Assembly: GCA_044344495.1 (NCBI GenBank)
Contig: JBIJCW010000004.1
Coordinates: 1 to 37,836, forward strand
DNA: 37,836 bases
Direction: 5' to 3'
Origin: CAZDUS01 sp044344495
GTDB taxonomy: Bacteria > Verrucomicrobiota > Kiritimatiellia > CAIKKV01 > CAITUY01
Positions 7,564 to 15,070 of this stretch are shown one piece after another; within the stretch, counting starts at the first letter, position 1; each line of letters opens with the position of its first letter. The translations under genes and the position numbers were made by a program. The notes beneath the pieces were generated by a model. The model made no database searches. It worked only from the letters and a program-made list of their open reading frames with translations, and was not told the origin of the DNA.

Positions 7564-8430
7564 ATGCCGACCCTCAAGGAATATAACGTCAAACTCACGC
7601 GCCTGCGGAGTACCCGTAAGTTGACCAAGACCATGAAACTGGTTTCGGTCAACAAACTGCGCCGCGCCCAGGAGACCGAGCGACGGGTCGCCGCCTTCAC
7701 AAGCCGTATCCAGACCATGGTCCACCACCTGATGGCCGAACGCGACACCATGGAGGACAACCCCCTGATTAAACCGCGCCCCGCTCACAACATCCTCCTC
7801 CTGGTGATCACCTCGGATCGCGGCCTCTGCGGCGGTTTCAACAACACCCTGCTTCGCGAAACGGCTAAGTGGATCGCCCTTAAACAGCGCTCACACTCCA
7901 CCGTCCATATCAGTTGCTGCGGCAGGAAGGCCCATGCCTTCCTGAAAAACCGCTTCACCGTCGATCGCTTCTACGAACACGCCGCCAGCCACCCCGACTT
8001 CGCCATCGCCCGGCAAATCGGACATGAACTGCTCTCGGGATTCCTCAGCGGGCGCCTGGATGAAGTCCATGTGGCATGGAACCAAACCACCGCCAACGCC
8101 TCTTCCCCGTCCATCGAAAGATTCATTCCCCTCGACCCGGCCCTGATCACCGCCGGAAAAAACTCCCCGTCCGCGGCTTGGATGGTGGAACCCGATCGGG
8201 CCGCCCTCCTGAATGCCACCCTGCCCAATCTGGTCAACCTGCGCCTTTACCAGGCACTGACCTCCAGCGCCACCGGCGAACACGGCGCCCGCATGCGGGC
8301 CATGGACCAGGCCACCTCCAACGCCGACACCTTGATCCGGAACCTGACGCTCCAACGTAACCGGGCACGGCAGGCCCAGATCACCACCGAACTAACCGAA
8401 ATCGTGGCCGGCGCCGAAGCCTTGCGATAA
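7564..8430 (+). CDS. atpG: ATP synthase F1 subunit gamma
   Basis: Gamma is the rotor shaft. The 288-residue protein has the N-terminal helix TKTMKLVSVNKLRRAQ (about 20-36), the central SDRGLCGGFNNTL block near residue 80, and the C-terminal helix with RMRAMDQATSNADTLI, which enters the alpha-beta hexamer. All three are diagnostic. It starts 12 nt after atpA and is followed by a 47-nt gap before atpD. Confidence 0.96.
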   Translation: MPTLKEYNVKLTRLRSTRKLTKTMKLVSVNKLRRAQETERRVAAFTSRIQTMVHHLMAERDTMEDNPLIKPRPAHNILLLVITSDRGLCGGFNNTLLRETAKWIALKQRSHSTVHISCCGRKAHAFLKNRFTVDRFYEHAASHPDFAIARQIGHELLSGFLSGRLDEVHVAWNQTTANASSPSIERFIPLDPALITAGKNSPSAAWMVEPDRAALLNATLPNLVNLRLYQALTSSATGEHGARMRAMDQATSNADTLIRNLTLQRNRARQAQITTELTEIVAGAEALR

Positions 8431-8477
8431 TCTGAACTCCGGGATTTGAAATCTCATATGTTGATGGAAGGACACTC

Positions 8478-9911
8478 ATGAACGCACAAATTGAAAAAGT
8501 CTCAGGTCGGATTTCCCAGGTGCTCGGGCCCGTCGTTGATGTTGAATTCCCCGAACACCGCCTCCCCCCCATCCTCACGGCTCTGCAAACCACCAACCCG
8601 TTTATCAACGATAGCCCCTGGAATCTCACCCTGGAAGTGGCCCAACATCTGGGCAACAACGTCGTCCGCACCATCGCCATGGATTCCACCGACGGCCTCG
8701 TGCGGGGCGCCGAGGTCCGTAATACCGGCAGCGAAATCACCGTTCCCGTCGGCCCCGGCACCCTCGGTCGCGTCATGAACCTCCTGGGCGAACCCATCGA
8801 CCAGGGCGGCCCCATCGAGGCAGCCAAAACCATGTCCATTCACCGCCTCGCCCCCCGTTACGAGGAACAGGAAACCAAGGACAATATCCTCGTCACCGGC
8901 ATCAAGGTCATCGACCTGCTCGCCCCCTACAAGAAAGGCGGCAAAATCGGCCTCTTCGGCGGCGCCGGTGTCGGCAAGACCGTCCTCATCCAGGAACTGA
9001 TCCGCAACATCGCCACCGAACATGGCGGCTACTCCGTCTTCGCCGGCGTCGGCGAACGCACCCGTGAAGGCACCCAGCTCTATCGCGAAATGAAGGAGTC
9101 CGGCGTTATCGAGAAAACCGCCATGGTCTTCGGCCAGATGAACGAACCCCCGGGCGCCCGCGCCCGTATCGCCCTCTCCGCATTGACCGTGGCCGAGTAC
9201 TTCCGCGATGAACTGCACCAGAACGTGCTGCTCTTCATCGATAACATCTTCCGCTTCACCCAGGCCGGCGCCGAAGTCTCGGCCCTCCTCGGACGTATCC
9301 CGTCCGCCGTCGGATATCAACCCACCCTCGGCACCGATATGGGCGGACTCCAGGAGCGGATCACCTCCACCCATACCGGTTCCATCACCTCCATCCAGGC
9401 AGTCTATGTGCCAGCCGACGACTACACCGACCCTGCTCCGGCCGCCACCTTCGCCCATCTGGACGCCACCACCGAACTCTCGCGGTCCATCGCGGAACTC
9501 GGCATCTACCCCGCCGTCGACCCCCTCACCTCCTCCTCCGGAATCCTCGCGGCGGAAATCGTCGGCGAGGAGCATTACCTCGTCGCCCGCGGCGTTCAGG
9601 AAATCCTCCAGCGCTACAAGGAACTTAAGGATATCATCGCCATCCTCGGCATGGATGAACTCTCCGACGAGGACCGCCTCGTCGTCGAACGCGCCCGCAA
9701 GGTCCAGAAATTCCTCTCCCAACCCTTCTTCGTCGCCTCGCAGTACACCGGCATGGAAGGCGCCTATGTCGACCTGCCCGATACCATCCGCTCCTTTAAG
9801 GAAATCCTCGAGGGAAAACACGACGCCATCCCCGAACAGGCCTTCTATATGGTCGGCAATATCGACGGCGTCCTGAAGAAGGCCCTCAAAATGCGCGAGG
9901 AAAATCCATGA
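8478..9911 (+). CDS. atpD: ATP synthase F1 subunit beta
   Basis: Beta is the catalytic subunit. Its 477 residues include the P-loop GGAGVGKT at 161-168, the GERTREG block, the Walker B stretch VLLFIDNIFRFTQAG, the ALLGRIPSAVGYQPTL block and the DELSEED-equivalent DELSDED loop. Length is normal. Translation probably starts at ATG 8478 behind GATGGAAGGA. The end overlaps atpC by four bases. Confidence 0.98.
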   Translation: MNAQIEKVSGRISQVLGPVVDVEFPEHRLPPILTALQTTNPFINDSPWNLTLEVAQHLGNNVVRTIAMDSTDGLVRGAEVRNTGSEITVPVGPGTLGRVMNLLGEPIDQGGPIEAAKTMSIHRLAPRYEEQETKDNILVTGIKVIDLLAPYKKGGKIGLFGGAGVGKTVLIQELIRNIATEHGGYSVFAGVGERTREGTQLYREMKESGVIEKTAMVFGQMNEPPGARARIALSALTVAEYFRDELHQNVLLFIDNIFRFTQAGAEVSALLGRIPSAVGYQPTLGTDMGGLQERITSTHTGSITSIQAVYVPADDYTDPAPAATFAHLDATTELSRSIAELGIYPAVDPLTSSSGILAAEIVGEEHYLVARGVQEILQRYKELKDIIAILGMDELSDEDRLVVERARKVQKFLSQPFFVASQYTGMEGAYVDLPDTIRSFKEILEGKHDAIPEQAFYMVGNIDGVLKKALKMREENP

Positions 9912-10234
9912 CCTTCCACCTGCGCCTCTGCACCCCCGATAAGATCTTCTTCGACGATGCCACCGACAGCATCGTCTGCCCGGGCCTGGATGGCTCTTTC
10001 GGCGTCCTCGCCCGCCACCTGCCCTTGATCGGAGGCCTGGGCACCGGCCTGCTCAAGGTCAGAACCGGAAACATCACACAATACTTCGTCATCGATGGCG
10101 GCATGGCGGAAGTGCAGGGCGACACGGTTGGCATTTTCGCCAACGCCGTCTTCCCGGCTTCCACCAGCGCCGAAGCGGAAGAAAAACTGGAGGAACTGAA
10201 AAATCTCCACCACGCCGCCATGCAGTTTGCTTAA
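9908..10234 (+). CDS. atpC: ATP synthase F1 subunit epsilon, short form
   Basis: Epsilon couples the rotor to the c-ring and in many bacteria inhibits ATP hydrolysis through its C-terminal helices. This protein has only 108 residues against the usual 130-140. The beta-sandwich is intact (residues 1-85, including PGLDGSFGVLARHLPL), but only one short charged helix follows. The inhibitory two-helix arm therefore seems to be reduced. The start overlaps atpD (ATGA). The gene ends the ATP synthase set; gmhB follows after 29 nt. Confidence 0.9.
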   Translation: MTFHLRLCTPDKIFFDDATDSIVCPGLDGSFGVLARHLPLIGGLGTGLLKVRTGNITQYFVIDGGMAEVQGDTVGIFANAVFPASTSAEAEEKLEELKNLHHAAMQFA

Positions 10235-10263
10235 CCCGCCAAGTGTTCCCGTTCAGGACCGTT

Positions 10264-10794
10264 ATGACCCAGTGCATCTTCTTTGACCGCGATGGAATCG
10301 TCAACCGGTCACCCGGCCCCGGCTATGTGGAGCACTGGCAGGATTTCCACCTGCTCCCGGAATTCATCACCACCCTGGGCATCATCACCCGCCTGGGCTA
10401 CAAGGCCGTCATCATTACCAACCAGCGCGGCGTGGCCCTCGGCAGGATGACCCTCGCCGACGTCGACGATATCCACCGCCGCCTCCGGGAGGTCCTGAAA
10501 ACCCAACACCAGCTCGACCTTCTCGATATCCTCTACTGCCCGCACGACCGGAATGCCTGCGACTGCCGCAAACCGAAACCCGGAATGCTCCTGGAAGCCG
10601 CCCGGCGTCATCAGATCGATCTCGCCCGGTCCTGGATGATCGGCGATTCGGCCAAGGATGTGGAGGCCGGCCGGGCCGCGGGTTGCCGGACGATCCTGGT
10701 GGGCGACGCCACACCCACCACACCGCCGGATCACCACCTCCCCGATATGGCCACCCTGTCCTCCAGCATTGCCAAAATCCTCGCGGCAGGCTAA
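10264..10794 (+). CDS. gmhB: GmhB-like HAD phosphatase (heptose 1,7-bisphosphate phosphatase family)
   Basis: The 176 residues form a HAD-superfamily subclass IIIA phosphatase. The nucleophile and acid/base aspartates are in FFDRDGIVN, motif II is ITNQRG, and motif III/IV is KPKPGM plus GDSAKDVEAG. The zinc loop CPH-x6-CDC typical of GmhB is present. In heptose pathways GmhB removes the 7-phosphate from D-glycero-manno-heptose 1,7-bisphosphate; histidinol-phosphate phosphatases are close relatives. I chose ATG 10264, preceded by CAGGACC, over a GTG 21 nt upstream. It sits between the atp operon and a sugar kinase/nucleotidyltransferase fusion, which supports a sugar-nucleotide role. Confidence 0.8.
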   Translation: MTQCIFFDRDGIVNRSPGPGYVEHWQDFHLLPEFITTLGIITRLGYKAVIITNQRGVALGRMTLADVDDIHRRLREVLKTQHQLDLLDILYCPHDRNACDCRKPKPGMLLEAARRHQIDLARSWMIGDSAKDVEAGRAAGCRTILVGDATPTTPPDHHLPDMATLSSSIAKILAAG

Positions 10795-10851
10795 CGTGTT
10801 GCCGCTTTTCCGGTCCGGAGGTCGGACGGGCAGCCTATCGGAAGGGGTCCC

Positions 10852-12774
10852 ATGAATCTATTCGTGCCAGGGCGTATTTGTCTGTTCGGCGAACATACCG
10901 ACTGGGCCGGCGGCTATCGCCGGATTAACGGCCACCTCGAAAAGGGCCTGACCATCATCACCGGCACCAATCAGGGCCTCCATGCCGAGGTCAAAACCCA
11001 TCCCGCCAAACTCATCCTTAAGTCCACCCTCGGCGACGGCTCCATCTTTGGCCCCTTTGAGGTTCCCATGGATCGCGCCGCGCTTCTCGCCGAAGCCCAG
11101 AAAGGCGGCTTCTTCAGTTACGCCGCTGGCGTCGCCTACCAGGTCCTCACCCACTACCGCGTCCGCGGCCTGGAAATCAACAACACCCTCACCGACCTGC
11201 CCATCAAGAAGGGCCTCTCCTCCAGCGCCGCCGCCTGCGTCCTCGTCGCCCGCGCCTTCAACCGCCTGTACGACCTGAAAATGACCATCCGGGGCGAGAT
11301 GGAATTCGCCTATCTGGGCGAAATCACCACCCCGTCCCGCTGCGGCCGCATGGACCAGGGCTGCGCCTACGGCACCCGCCCCATCCTGATGACCTTCGAC
11401 GGCGACCGCGTGGACGTCGACGAACTCTCCATCCCCAATGACCTGCATTTCGTGATCGTCGATCTCCACGCCGGCAAGGATACCCGCGAAATCCTCAACC
11501 GCCTGAACCACTGCTACCCGTTCGCCGAGGGCGATATCCAGCGCGGCGTACAACAGTACCTCGGCCCCGTCAGCGCCGGTATCACCCAACAGGCCGCCCA
11601 GGCCCTGCGCGAAGGAAACGCCGCCGCCATCGGCGCCCTCATGCGGGAGGCCCAGACCAATTTCGACAAGTACTGCATCCCGGCCTGCCCTTCCCAACTC
11701 ACCTCTCCCGTCCTCCACAAGGTGCTCGCCCATCCCGCCCTGCAACCGCATATCCTCGGCGGCAAGGGCGTCGGCTCCCAGGGCGACGGCACCGCCCAGT
11801 TCATCGTCAGGGACGCCGAAGCCCAGGAAAACGCCATCGCCATCATCGAACGCGACCTGGGCATGAGTTGCCTGCGCCTCGTCATCCAGGGTGGCCGGCG
11901 GGTCCGGAAAGCCGTCATCCCCGCCGCCGGTTTCGGCACCCGCCTTTTCCCCGCCACCAAGGCGCTCAAGAAGGAAATGTTCCCCATCATGGACCGCACC
12001 GGCCGCATCAAGCCCGCCATCCTCGCCATCGTCGAGGAAGCCGTCCAGGCCGGCATCGAGGATGTGGGCATGATCGTCCAATCCGCCGACAAGGAAATGT
12101 TTGAGGACTTCTTCAACGAACCGCCACCCATCGAGAATTTCAACAAGCTCTCCCGCGAAAACCAGGAGTACAGCCGCTACCTCCTCGATATCGGCCGCCG
12201 CGTACACCTCCGCTCCCAGGATGTCCAGGACGGATTCGGCCATGCCGTCTACTGCTCCCGGGACTTCGTCGGCAGGGAACCCTTCCTCCTCATGCTCGGG
12301 GACCACCTCTATGCGTCCGACACGGACCGCTCCTGCGTCAGCCAGTTGCTGGATGTCTACGAGCAGACGGGCCGTAGCGTCGTCGGCCTCAAGGTCATGC
12401 CCGGCCGCGAAGTCGGCAACTTCGGGTGCGTCACCGGCATCTGGCAAAAGGAAGGCGAAATCCTGAACATCACCGAATTCGCCGAGAAACCCGACCTGGA
12501 CTATGCCCGCACCCGCCTCCAGGTCGACGGACTCCCGCCGGATTCCTTCCTGACCGTGTTCGGCATCTACATCCTCAAACCTGAAATCTTCGACCTGCTC
12601 GACCAGAACATCCGGCACAACCTCAGGGAACGCGGTGAGTTCCAACTGACCTCCTGCCTCGATGAACTGCGCAAACTGGACGGCTTCACGGGCTATGTCA
12701 TCAAGGGCCGCCGTTTCGACATCGGCCTGCCCGAAGCCTACCGCCAAACCATGATCGACTTCCGCAACGCCTGA
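10852..12774 (+). CDS. Bifunctional GHMP sugar kinase / GalU-type nucleotidyltransferase
   Basis: This 640-residue protein fuses two enzymes. Residues 1-345 are a GHMP kinase: PGRICLFGEHTDWAGGY at 6-22 resembles the galactokinase signature, KKGLSSSAA (119-127) is the phosphate loop, GRMDQG (165-170) matches the galactokinase catalytic-Asp motif, and GGKGVGSQGDG (303-313) is motif 3. Residues 352-640 are a GalU-like pyrophosphorylase: IPAAGFGTRLFPATKALKKE, GDHLY (483-487), EFAEKP (542-547) and KGRRFDIGLPEAY. A galactokinase-like Asp suggests phosphorylation at C1, and the second half would make a UDP-sugar from that product. This is analogous to the known FKP fucokinase/pyrophosphorylase fusion, but the sugar is unknown. 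Ribosome site AAGGGG precedes the ATG. No stop or shift lies in the linker. Confidence 0.85.
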   Translation: MNLFVPGRICLFGEHTDWAGGYRRINGHLEKGLTIITGTNQGLHAEVKTHPAKLILKSTLGDGSIFGPFEVPMDRAALLAEAQKGGFFSYAAGVAYQVLTHYRVRGLEINNTLTDLPIKKGLSSSAAACVLVARAFNRLYDLKMTIRGEMEFAYLGEITTPSRCGRMDQGCAYGTRPILMTFDGDRVDVDELSIPNDLHFVIVDLHAGKDTREILNRLNHCYPFAEGDIQRGVQQYLGPVSAGITQQAAQALREGNAAAIGALMREAQTNFDKYCIPACPSQLTSPVLHKVLAHPALQPHILGGKGVGSQGDGTAQFIVRDAEAQENAIAIIERDLGMSCLRLVIQGGRRVRKAVIPAAGFGTRLFPATKALKKEMFPIMDRTGRIKPAILAIVEEAVQAGIEDVGMIVQSADKEMFEDFFNEPPPIENFNKLSRENQEYSRYLLDIGRRVHLRSQDVQDGFGHAVYCSRDFVGREPFLLMLGDHLYASDTDRSCVSQLLDVYEQTGRSVVGLKVMPGREVGNFGCVTGIWQKEGEILNITEFAEKPDLDYARTRLQVDGLPPDSFLTVFGIYILKPEIFDLLDQNIRHNLRERGEFQLTSCLDELRKLDGFTGYVIKGRRFDIGLPEAYRQTMIDFRNA

Positions 12775-12838
12775 TCAGGGCGTAGATTCAGTCTCGACCC
12801 CCGTGCCCTCGCGTGGACACCGCTGCAAGTGCTAGCCT

Positions 12839-12879
12839 CGATCCCCGTGACCTTGCGTCACGGGTGAAGGAAGTTGAGC
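12839..12879 (+). repeat. Dispersed hairpin repeat, copy B
   Basis: The element starts CGATCCCCG, has a perfect 8-bp stem CCCGTGAC/GTCACGGG with loop CTTGC at 12844-12864, and ends GGGTGAAGGAAGTTG. It matches copy A (2701-2741, minus) apart from the paired stem changes, one loop base and two bases at the far end. A degenerate partial relative, CTCGACCCCCGTG, lies just upstream near 12793. The 177-nt gap 12775-12951 holds only these elements and the FHA gene's ribosome site. The hairpin could also help end transcription of the kinase fusion, though no T-run follows. Confidence 0.75.
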
Positions 12880-12951
12880 CAACACGAAACCATTGCCCCC
12901 CACCCCCCGTTTCTGATAGAAAGCAAACGAACAAGGAAGGCGGGGATAACT

Positions 12952-13359
12952 ATGTTCCTTTACTACATTGACGCAGCAGGTAAACGGCAGGAAGTCCGAT
13001 TGCTCGGAAGAACCTCCCTAACCTTTGGTCGCTCCAGCGAAGCCGATGTGTGCATCCCCGACAACCGCGTGTCCCGGATCCACGCCGAAGTCCGCCCCTG
13101 GAATGGCGACTACGTCATCAAGGACTTGAAATCCCGCAACGGCATCATCATCAACGGCGAACGGGTCGATGTCGCCGTCCTCAACCCCGGCGATACCATC
13201 CGCATCGGCGGCGTGGACTTCCACATCGCCAAGGCTTCCGAAAAAGGCACCTCAACGATCGTGCGTGAAGTCACCCAGGAACTCGACCAGGGCAAAAAAG
13301 GCTATCGCACCATCCTGCGCGAAATCGTCAAGAGCACGGAATCCAAACCCAAGCCCTGA
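12952..13359 (+). CDS. Small FHA-domain protein
   Basis: FHA domains bind phosphothreonine in partner proteins. The 135-residue protein has a complete one: FGR (25-27), the SRIHAEV block (41-47) and SRNGIIING (61-69) are the conserved binding loops. After about residue 95 comes a charged tail with several Thr. No membrane or catalytic domain is seen, so it is probably an adaptor for a Ser/Thr kinase encoded elsewhere. I chose ATG 12952 with GGGG upstream; a TTG start at 12874 would add 26 residues from the repeat region and is unlikely. It ends 6 nt from the convergent gpsA stop. Confidence 0.88.
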   Translation: MFLYYIDAAGKRQEVRLLGRTSLTFGRSSEADVCIPDNRVSRIHAEVRPWNGDYVIKDLKSRNGIIINGERVDVAVLNPGDTIRIGGVDFHIAKASEKGTSTIVREVTQELDQGKKGYRTILREIVKSTESKPKP

Positions 13360-13385
13360 CGATTCTTATCCATCCCGTTCAGGGC
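13353..13385. terminator. Hairpin over the FHA/gpsA convergent stops
   Basis: A perfect 7-bp inverted repeat, GCCCTGA (13353-13359) and TCAGGGC (13379-13385), encloses 19 nt and covers both convergent stop codons. There is no strong T-run, so termination is possible but unproven. Confidence 0.35.
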
Positions 13386-14364
13386 GCGGCTCGCGCGCCA
13401 ACAGGGACTCCACTGCCGCCTGCGGCTCCTTGCCCCCGCTCACCATGGCATGGACTTCCTCAATGATCGGCGCCGATACTCCCCTCAGCTCCGCCAACTC
13501 CCTCGCCGTGGCCGCATTCGTAATCCCCTCCGCCACCTGCTTCATGCCGCCCAGAATCGCCGCCAGCGCCTCCCCGCGCCCGATCCGCTCGCCCACCGTG
13601 TAGTTGCGGCTCAAGCGACTCGTACACGTCAACACCAGATCCCCCATCCCGCTCAATCCCGCGAACGTCGCCGGATGCGCCCCCATCGCCACCCCCAGCC
13701 GCGTCATCTCCGCCAACCCCCGCGTGATCAACGCCGCCTGGGCATTACAACCAAAACCAATCCCCGCGCAAACCCCCGTCGCCACCGCCATCACATTCTT
13801 CAGACACCCGCCCAACTCCACCCCCACCACGTCATCAGAACTGTAGACCCGGAATCGCCGACTGTTGAACACCGCCTGCAACTTCACCGCGCGATCATGA
13901 TCGCGACAGGCAATCACCACCGCCGTAGGGGCTCCCACCGCCACCTCCGACGCAAAACTCGGACCCGACAGCGCCGCCACCGGCCCCAACCCGAGCACTT
14001 CCTCCGCCACCTCGGTCATCCGCCGGTGACTGCCCGCATCCAACCCCTTGGCCACACTCACCAGCAACGCCGACGAGGGAATCAGCCCGGCAAACGAACC
14101 CAGTACCGTCCGCATGAATTTCGTGGGACTGGCCAGCACCACCACCTCGGCCCCCGCCACCGCCTCTGCCCGGTCCGCCGTCCACTGCAACCCCGGCGGC
14201 AACACAACGCCCGGAAGATAGTCAATATTCTCACCGCGAACCCGGATGGCCGCGATCGTCTCGGGAAAGGGGCCCCACAGGCACACACGGTGCCCGTTCC
14301 GATGCAGCGTCAATCCCAGCGCTGTTCCCCACCCGCCATCACCAAGAATTGCAACCCTCGCCAT
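13366..14364 (-). CDS. gpsA: Glycerol-3-phosphate dehydrogenase [NAD(P)+]
   Basis: GpsA reduces dihydroxyacetone phosphate to sn-glycerol 3-phosphate for phospholipid synthesis. The 332 residues carry the nucleotide-binding GDGGWGTALG (8-17), SVAKGL around Lys106, SGPSFASEV (133-141) and the catalytic Lys189 in CLKNVMAVATG. Length is typical. A longer frame exists, but ATG 14364 has GAGGGA upstream and starts exactly at the Rossmann strand. It follows plsY by 7 nt, so one transcript would make both the substrate and the first acyltransferase of phospholipid synthesis. Confidence 0.96.
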   Translation of the reverse strand: MARVAILGDGGWGTALGLTLHRNGHRVCLWGPFPETIAAIRVRGENIDYLPGVVLPPGLQWTADRAEAVAGAEVVVLASPTKFMRTVLGSFAGLIPSSALLVSVAKGLDAGSHRRMTEVAEEVLGLGPVAALSGPSFASEVAVGAPTAVVIACRDHDRAVKLQAVFNSRRFRVYSSDDVVGVELGGCLKNVMAVATGVCAGIGFGCNAQAALITRGLAEMTRLGVAMGAHPATFAGLSGMGDLVLTCTSRLSRNYTVGERIGRGEALAAILGGMKQVAEGITNAATARELAELRGVSAPIIEEVHAMVSGGKEPQAAVESLLAREPRPERDG

Positions 14365-14371
14365 GGGTCCC

Positions 14372-15040
14372 TCACTTCGCCGCAGGATCCGCCTCTGCGG
14401 ATTTCTTCTTGGAAAACCGGTGCTCCGTGCCATCCAGCAGGCGCCGGATATTCGCCTTGTGACGCCAGACAATCAGCGCCGACAGCACCGTCAATGCCAC
14501 CGGCAATCCCAGACCCGCCCCGCGATACATCACCCAGGCTGCCCCCGCCACCGTCACGGCGGCCACAATCGAAGCCAGGGAAACATAGCGCGACGACGCA
14601 AACACAACCACCCAACAGAGCAATCCGACGCCTGTCGCCGCCGGCGCAATCCCGATCAGCGCCCCGGCACTCGTGGCCACACCCTTCCCCCCCTTGAATC
14701 CAAGATACACCGGCCAGGTGTGCCCCACGATCGCCAGCGCCCCATAGGCCAACCCAAGCCCCCCGGGACACGCCGCCCCCGACACCTTCGCCACCACCAG
14801 CGGAAACACCCAGGCGGGCCCCCACCCCTTCAGGGCATCCGCCACAAAGGTCAGAATCCCCAGCGTCTTGCTGACCGACCGGAACACATTCGTGGCCCCA
14901 ATGTTACCGCTCCCTACCTTGCGAATGTCCACACCCTTCGCCCGCGAAATCAGCAACCCGAACGGAATCGCCCCCACCAGATACGACAACACCCCAAACC
15001 CAATCACCCACATTGATTGCCCACAACAGAAACAGTTCAT
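14372..15040 (-). CDS. plsY: Glycerol-3-phosphate acyltransferase PlsY
   Basis: PlsY transfers an acyl group from acyl-phosphate to glycerol 3-phosphate in the inner membrane. The 222-residue protein has five or more membrane helices and the three family motifs: SGNIGATNVFR, GHTWPVYLGFKGGKGVAT and RHKANIRRLLDGTE. A Lys-rich tail closes the protein. I chose ATG 15040, preceded by GGGGGA; an in-frame ATG at 15058 lies within a heptamer repeat and lacks a ribosome site. It sits between yidC and gpsA in a minus-strand operon. Confidence 0.95.
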   Translation of the reverse strand: MNCFCCGQSMWVIGFGVLSYLVGAIPFGLLISRAKGVDIRKVGSGNIGATNVFRSVSKTLGILTFVADALKGWGPAWVFPLVVAKVSGAACPGGLGLAYGALAIVGHTWPVYLGFKGGKGVATSAGALIGIAPAATGVGLLCWVVVFASSRYVSLASIVAAVTVAGAAWVMYRGAGLGLPVALTVLSALIVWRHKANIRRLLDGTEHRFSKKKSAEADPAAK

Positions 15041-15049
15041 ATTTCCCCC

Positions 15050-15070
15050 ATCAACCATGAACCATTAACC
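15050..15070. repeat. Heptamer repeat at the yidC/plsY boundary
   Basis: Three successive heptamers, ATCAACC, ATGAACC and ATTAACC, fill the gap between yidC and plsY. They supply the yidC stop codon and the spurious upstream ATG of plsY. The unit is related to the CATCAACCATT units at the pyrC/aroK junction. Confidence 0.65.

Noticed and set aside
12874..12951. N-terminal extension of the FHA protein from a TTG start
   Set aside because: The extra residues are low-complexity and come directly after the hairpin repeat; the ATG at 12952 fits the FHA fold start.
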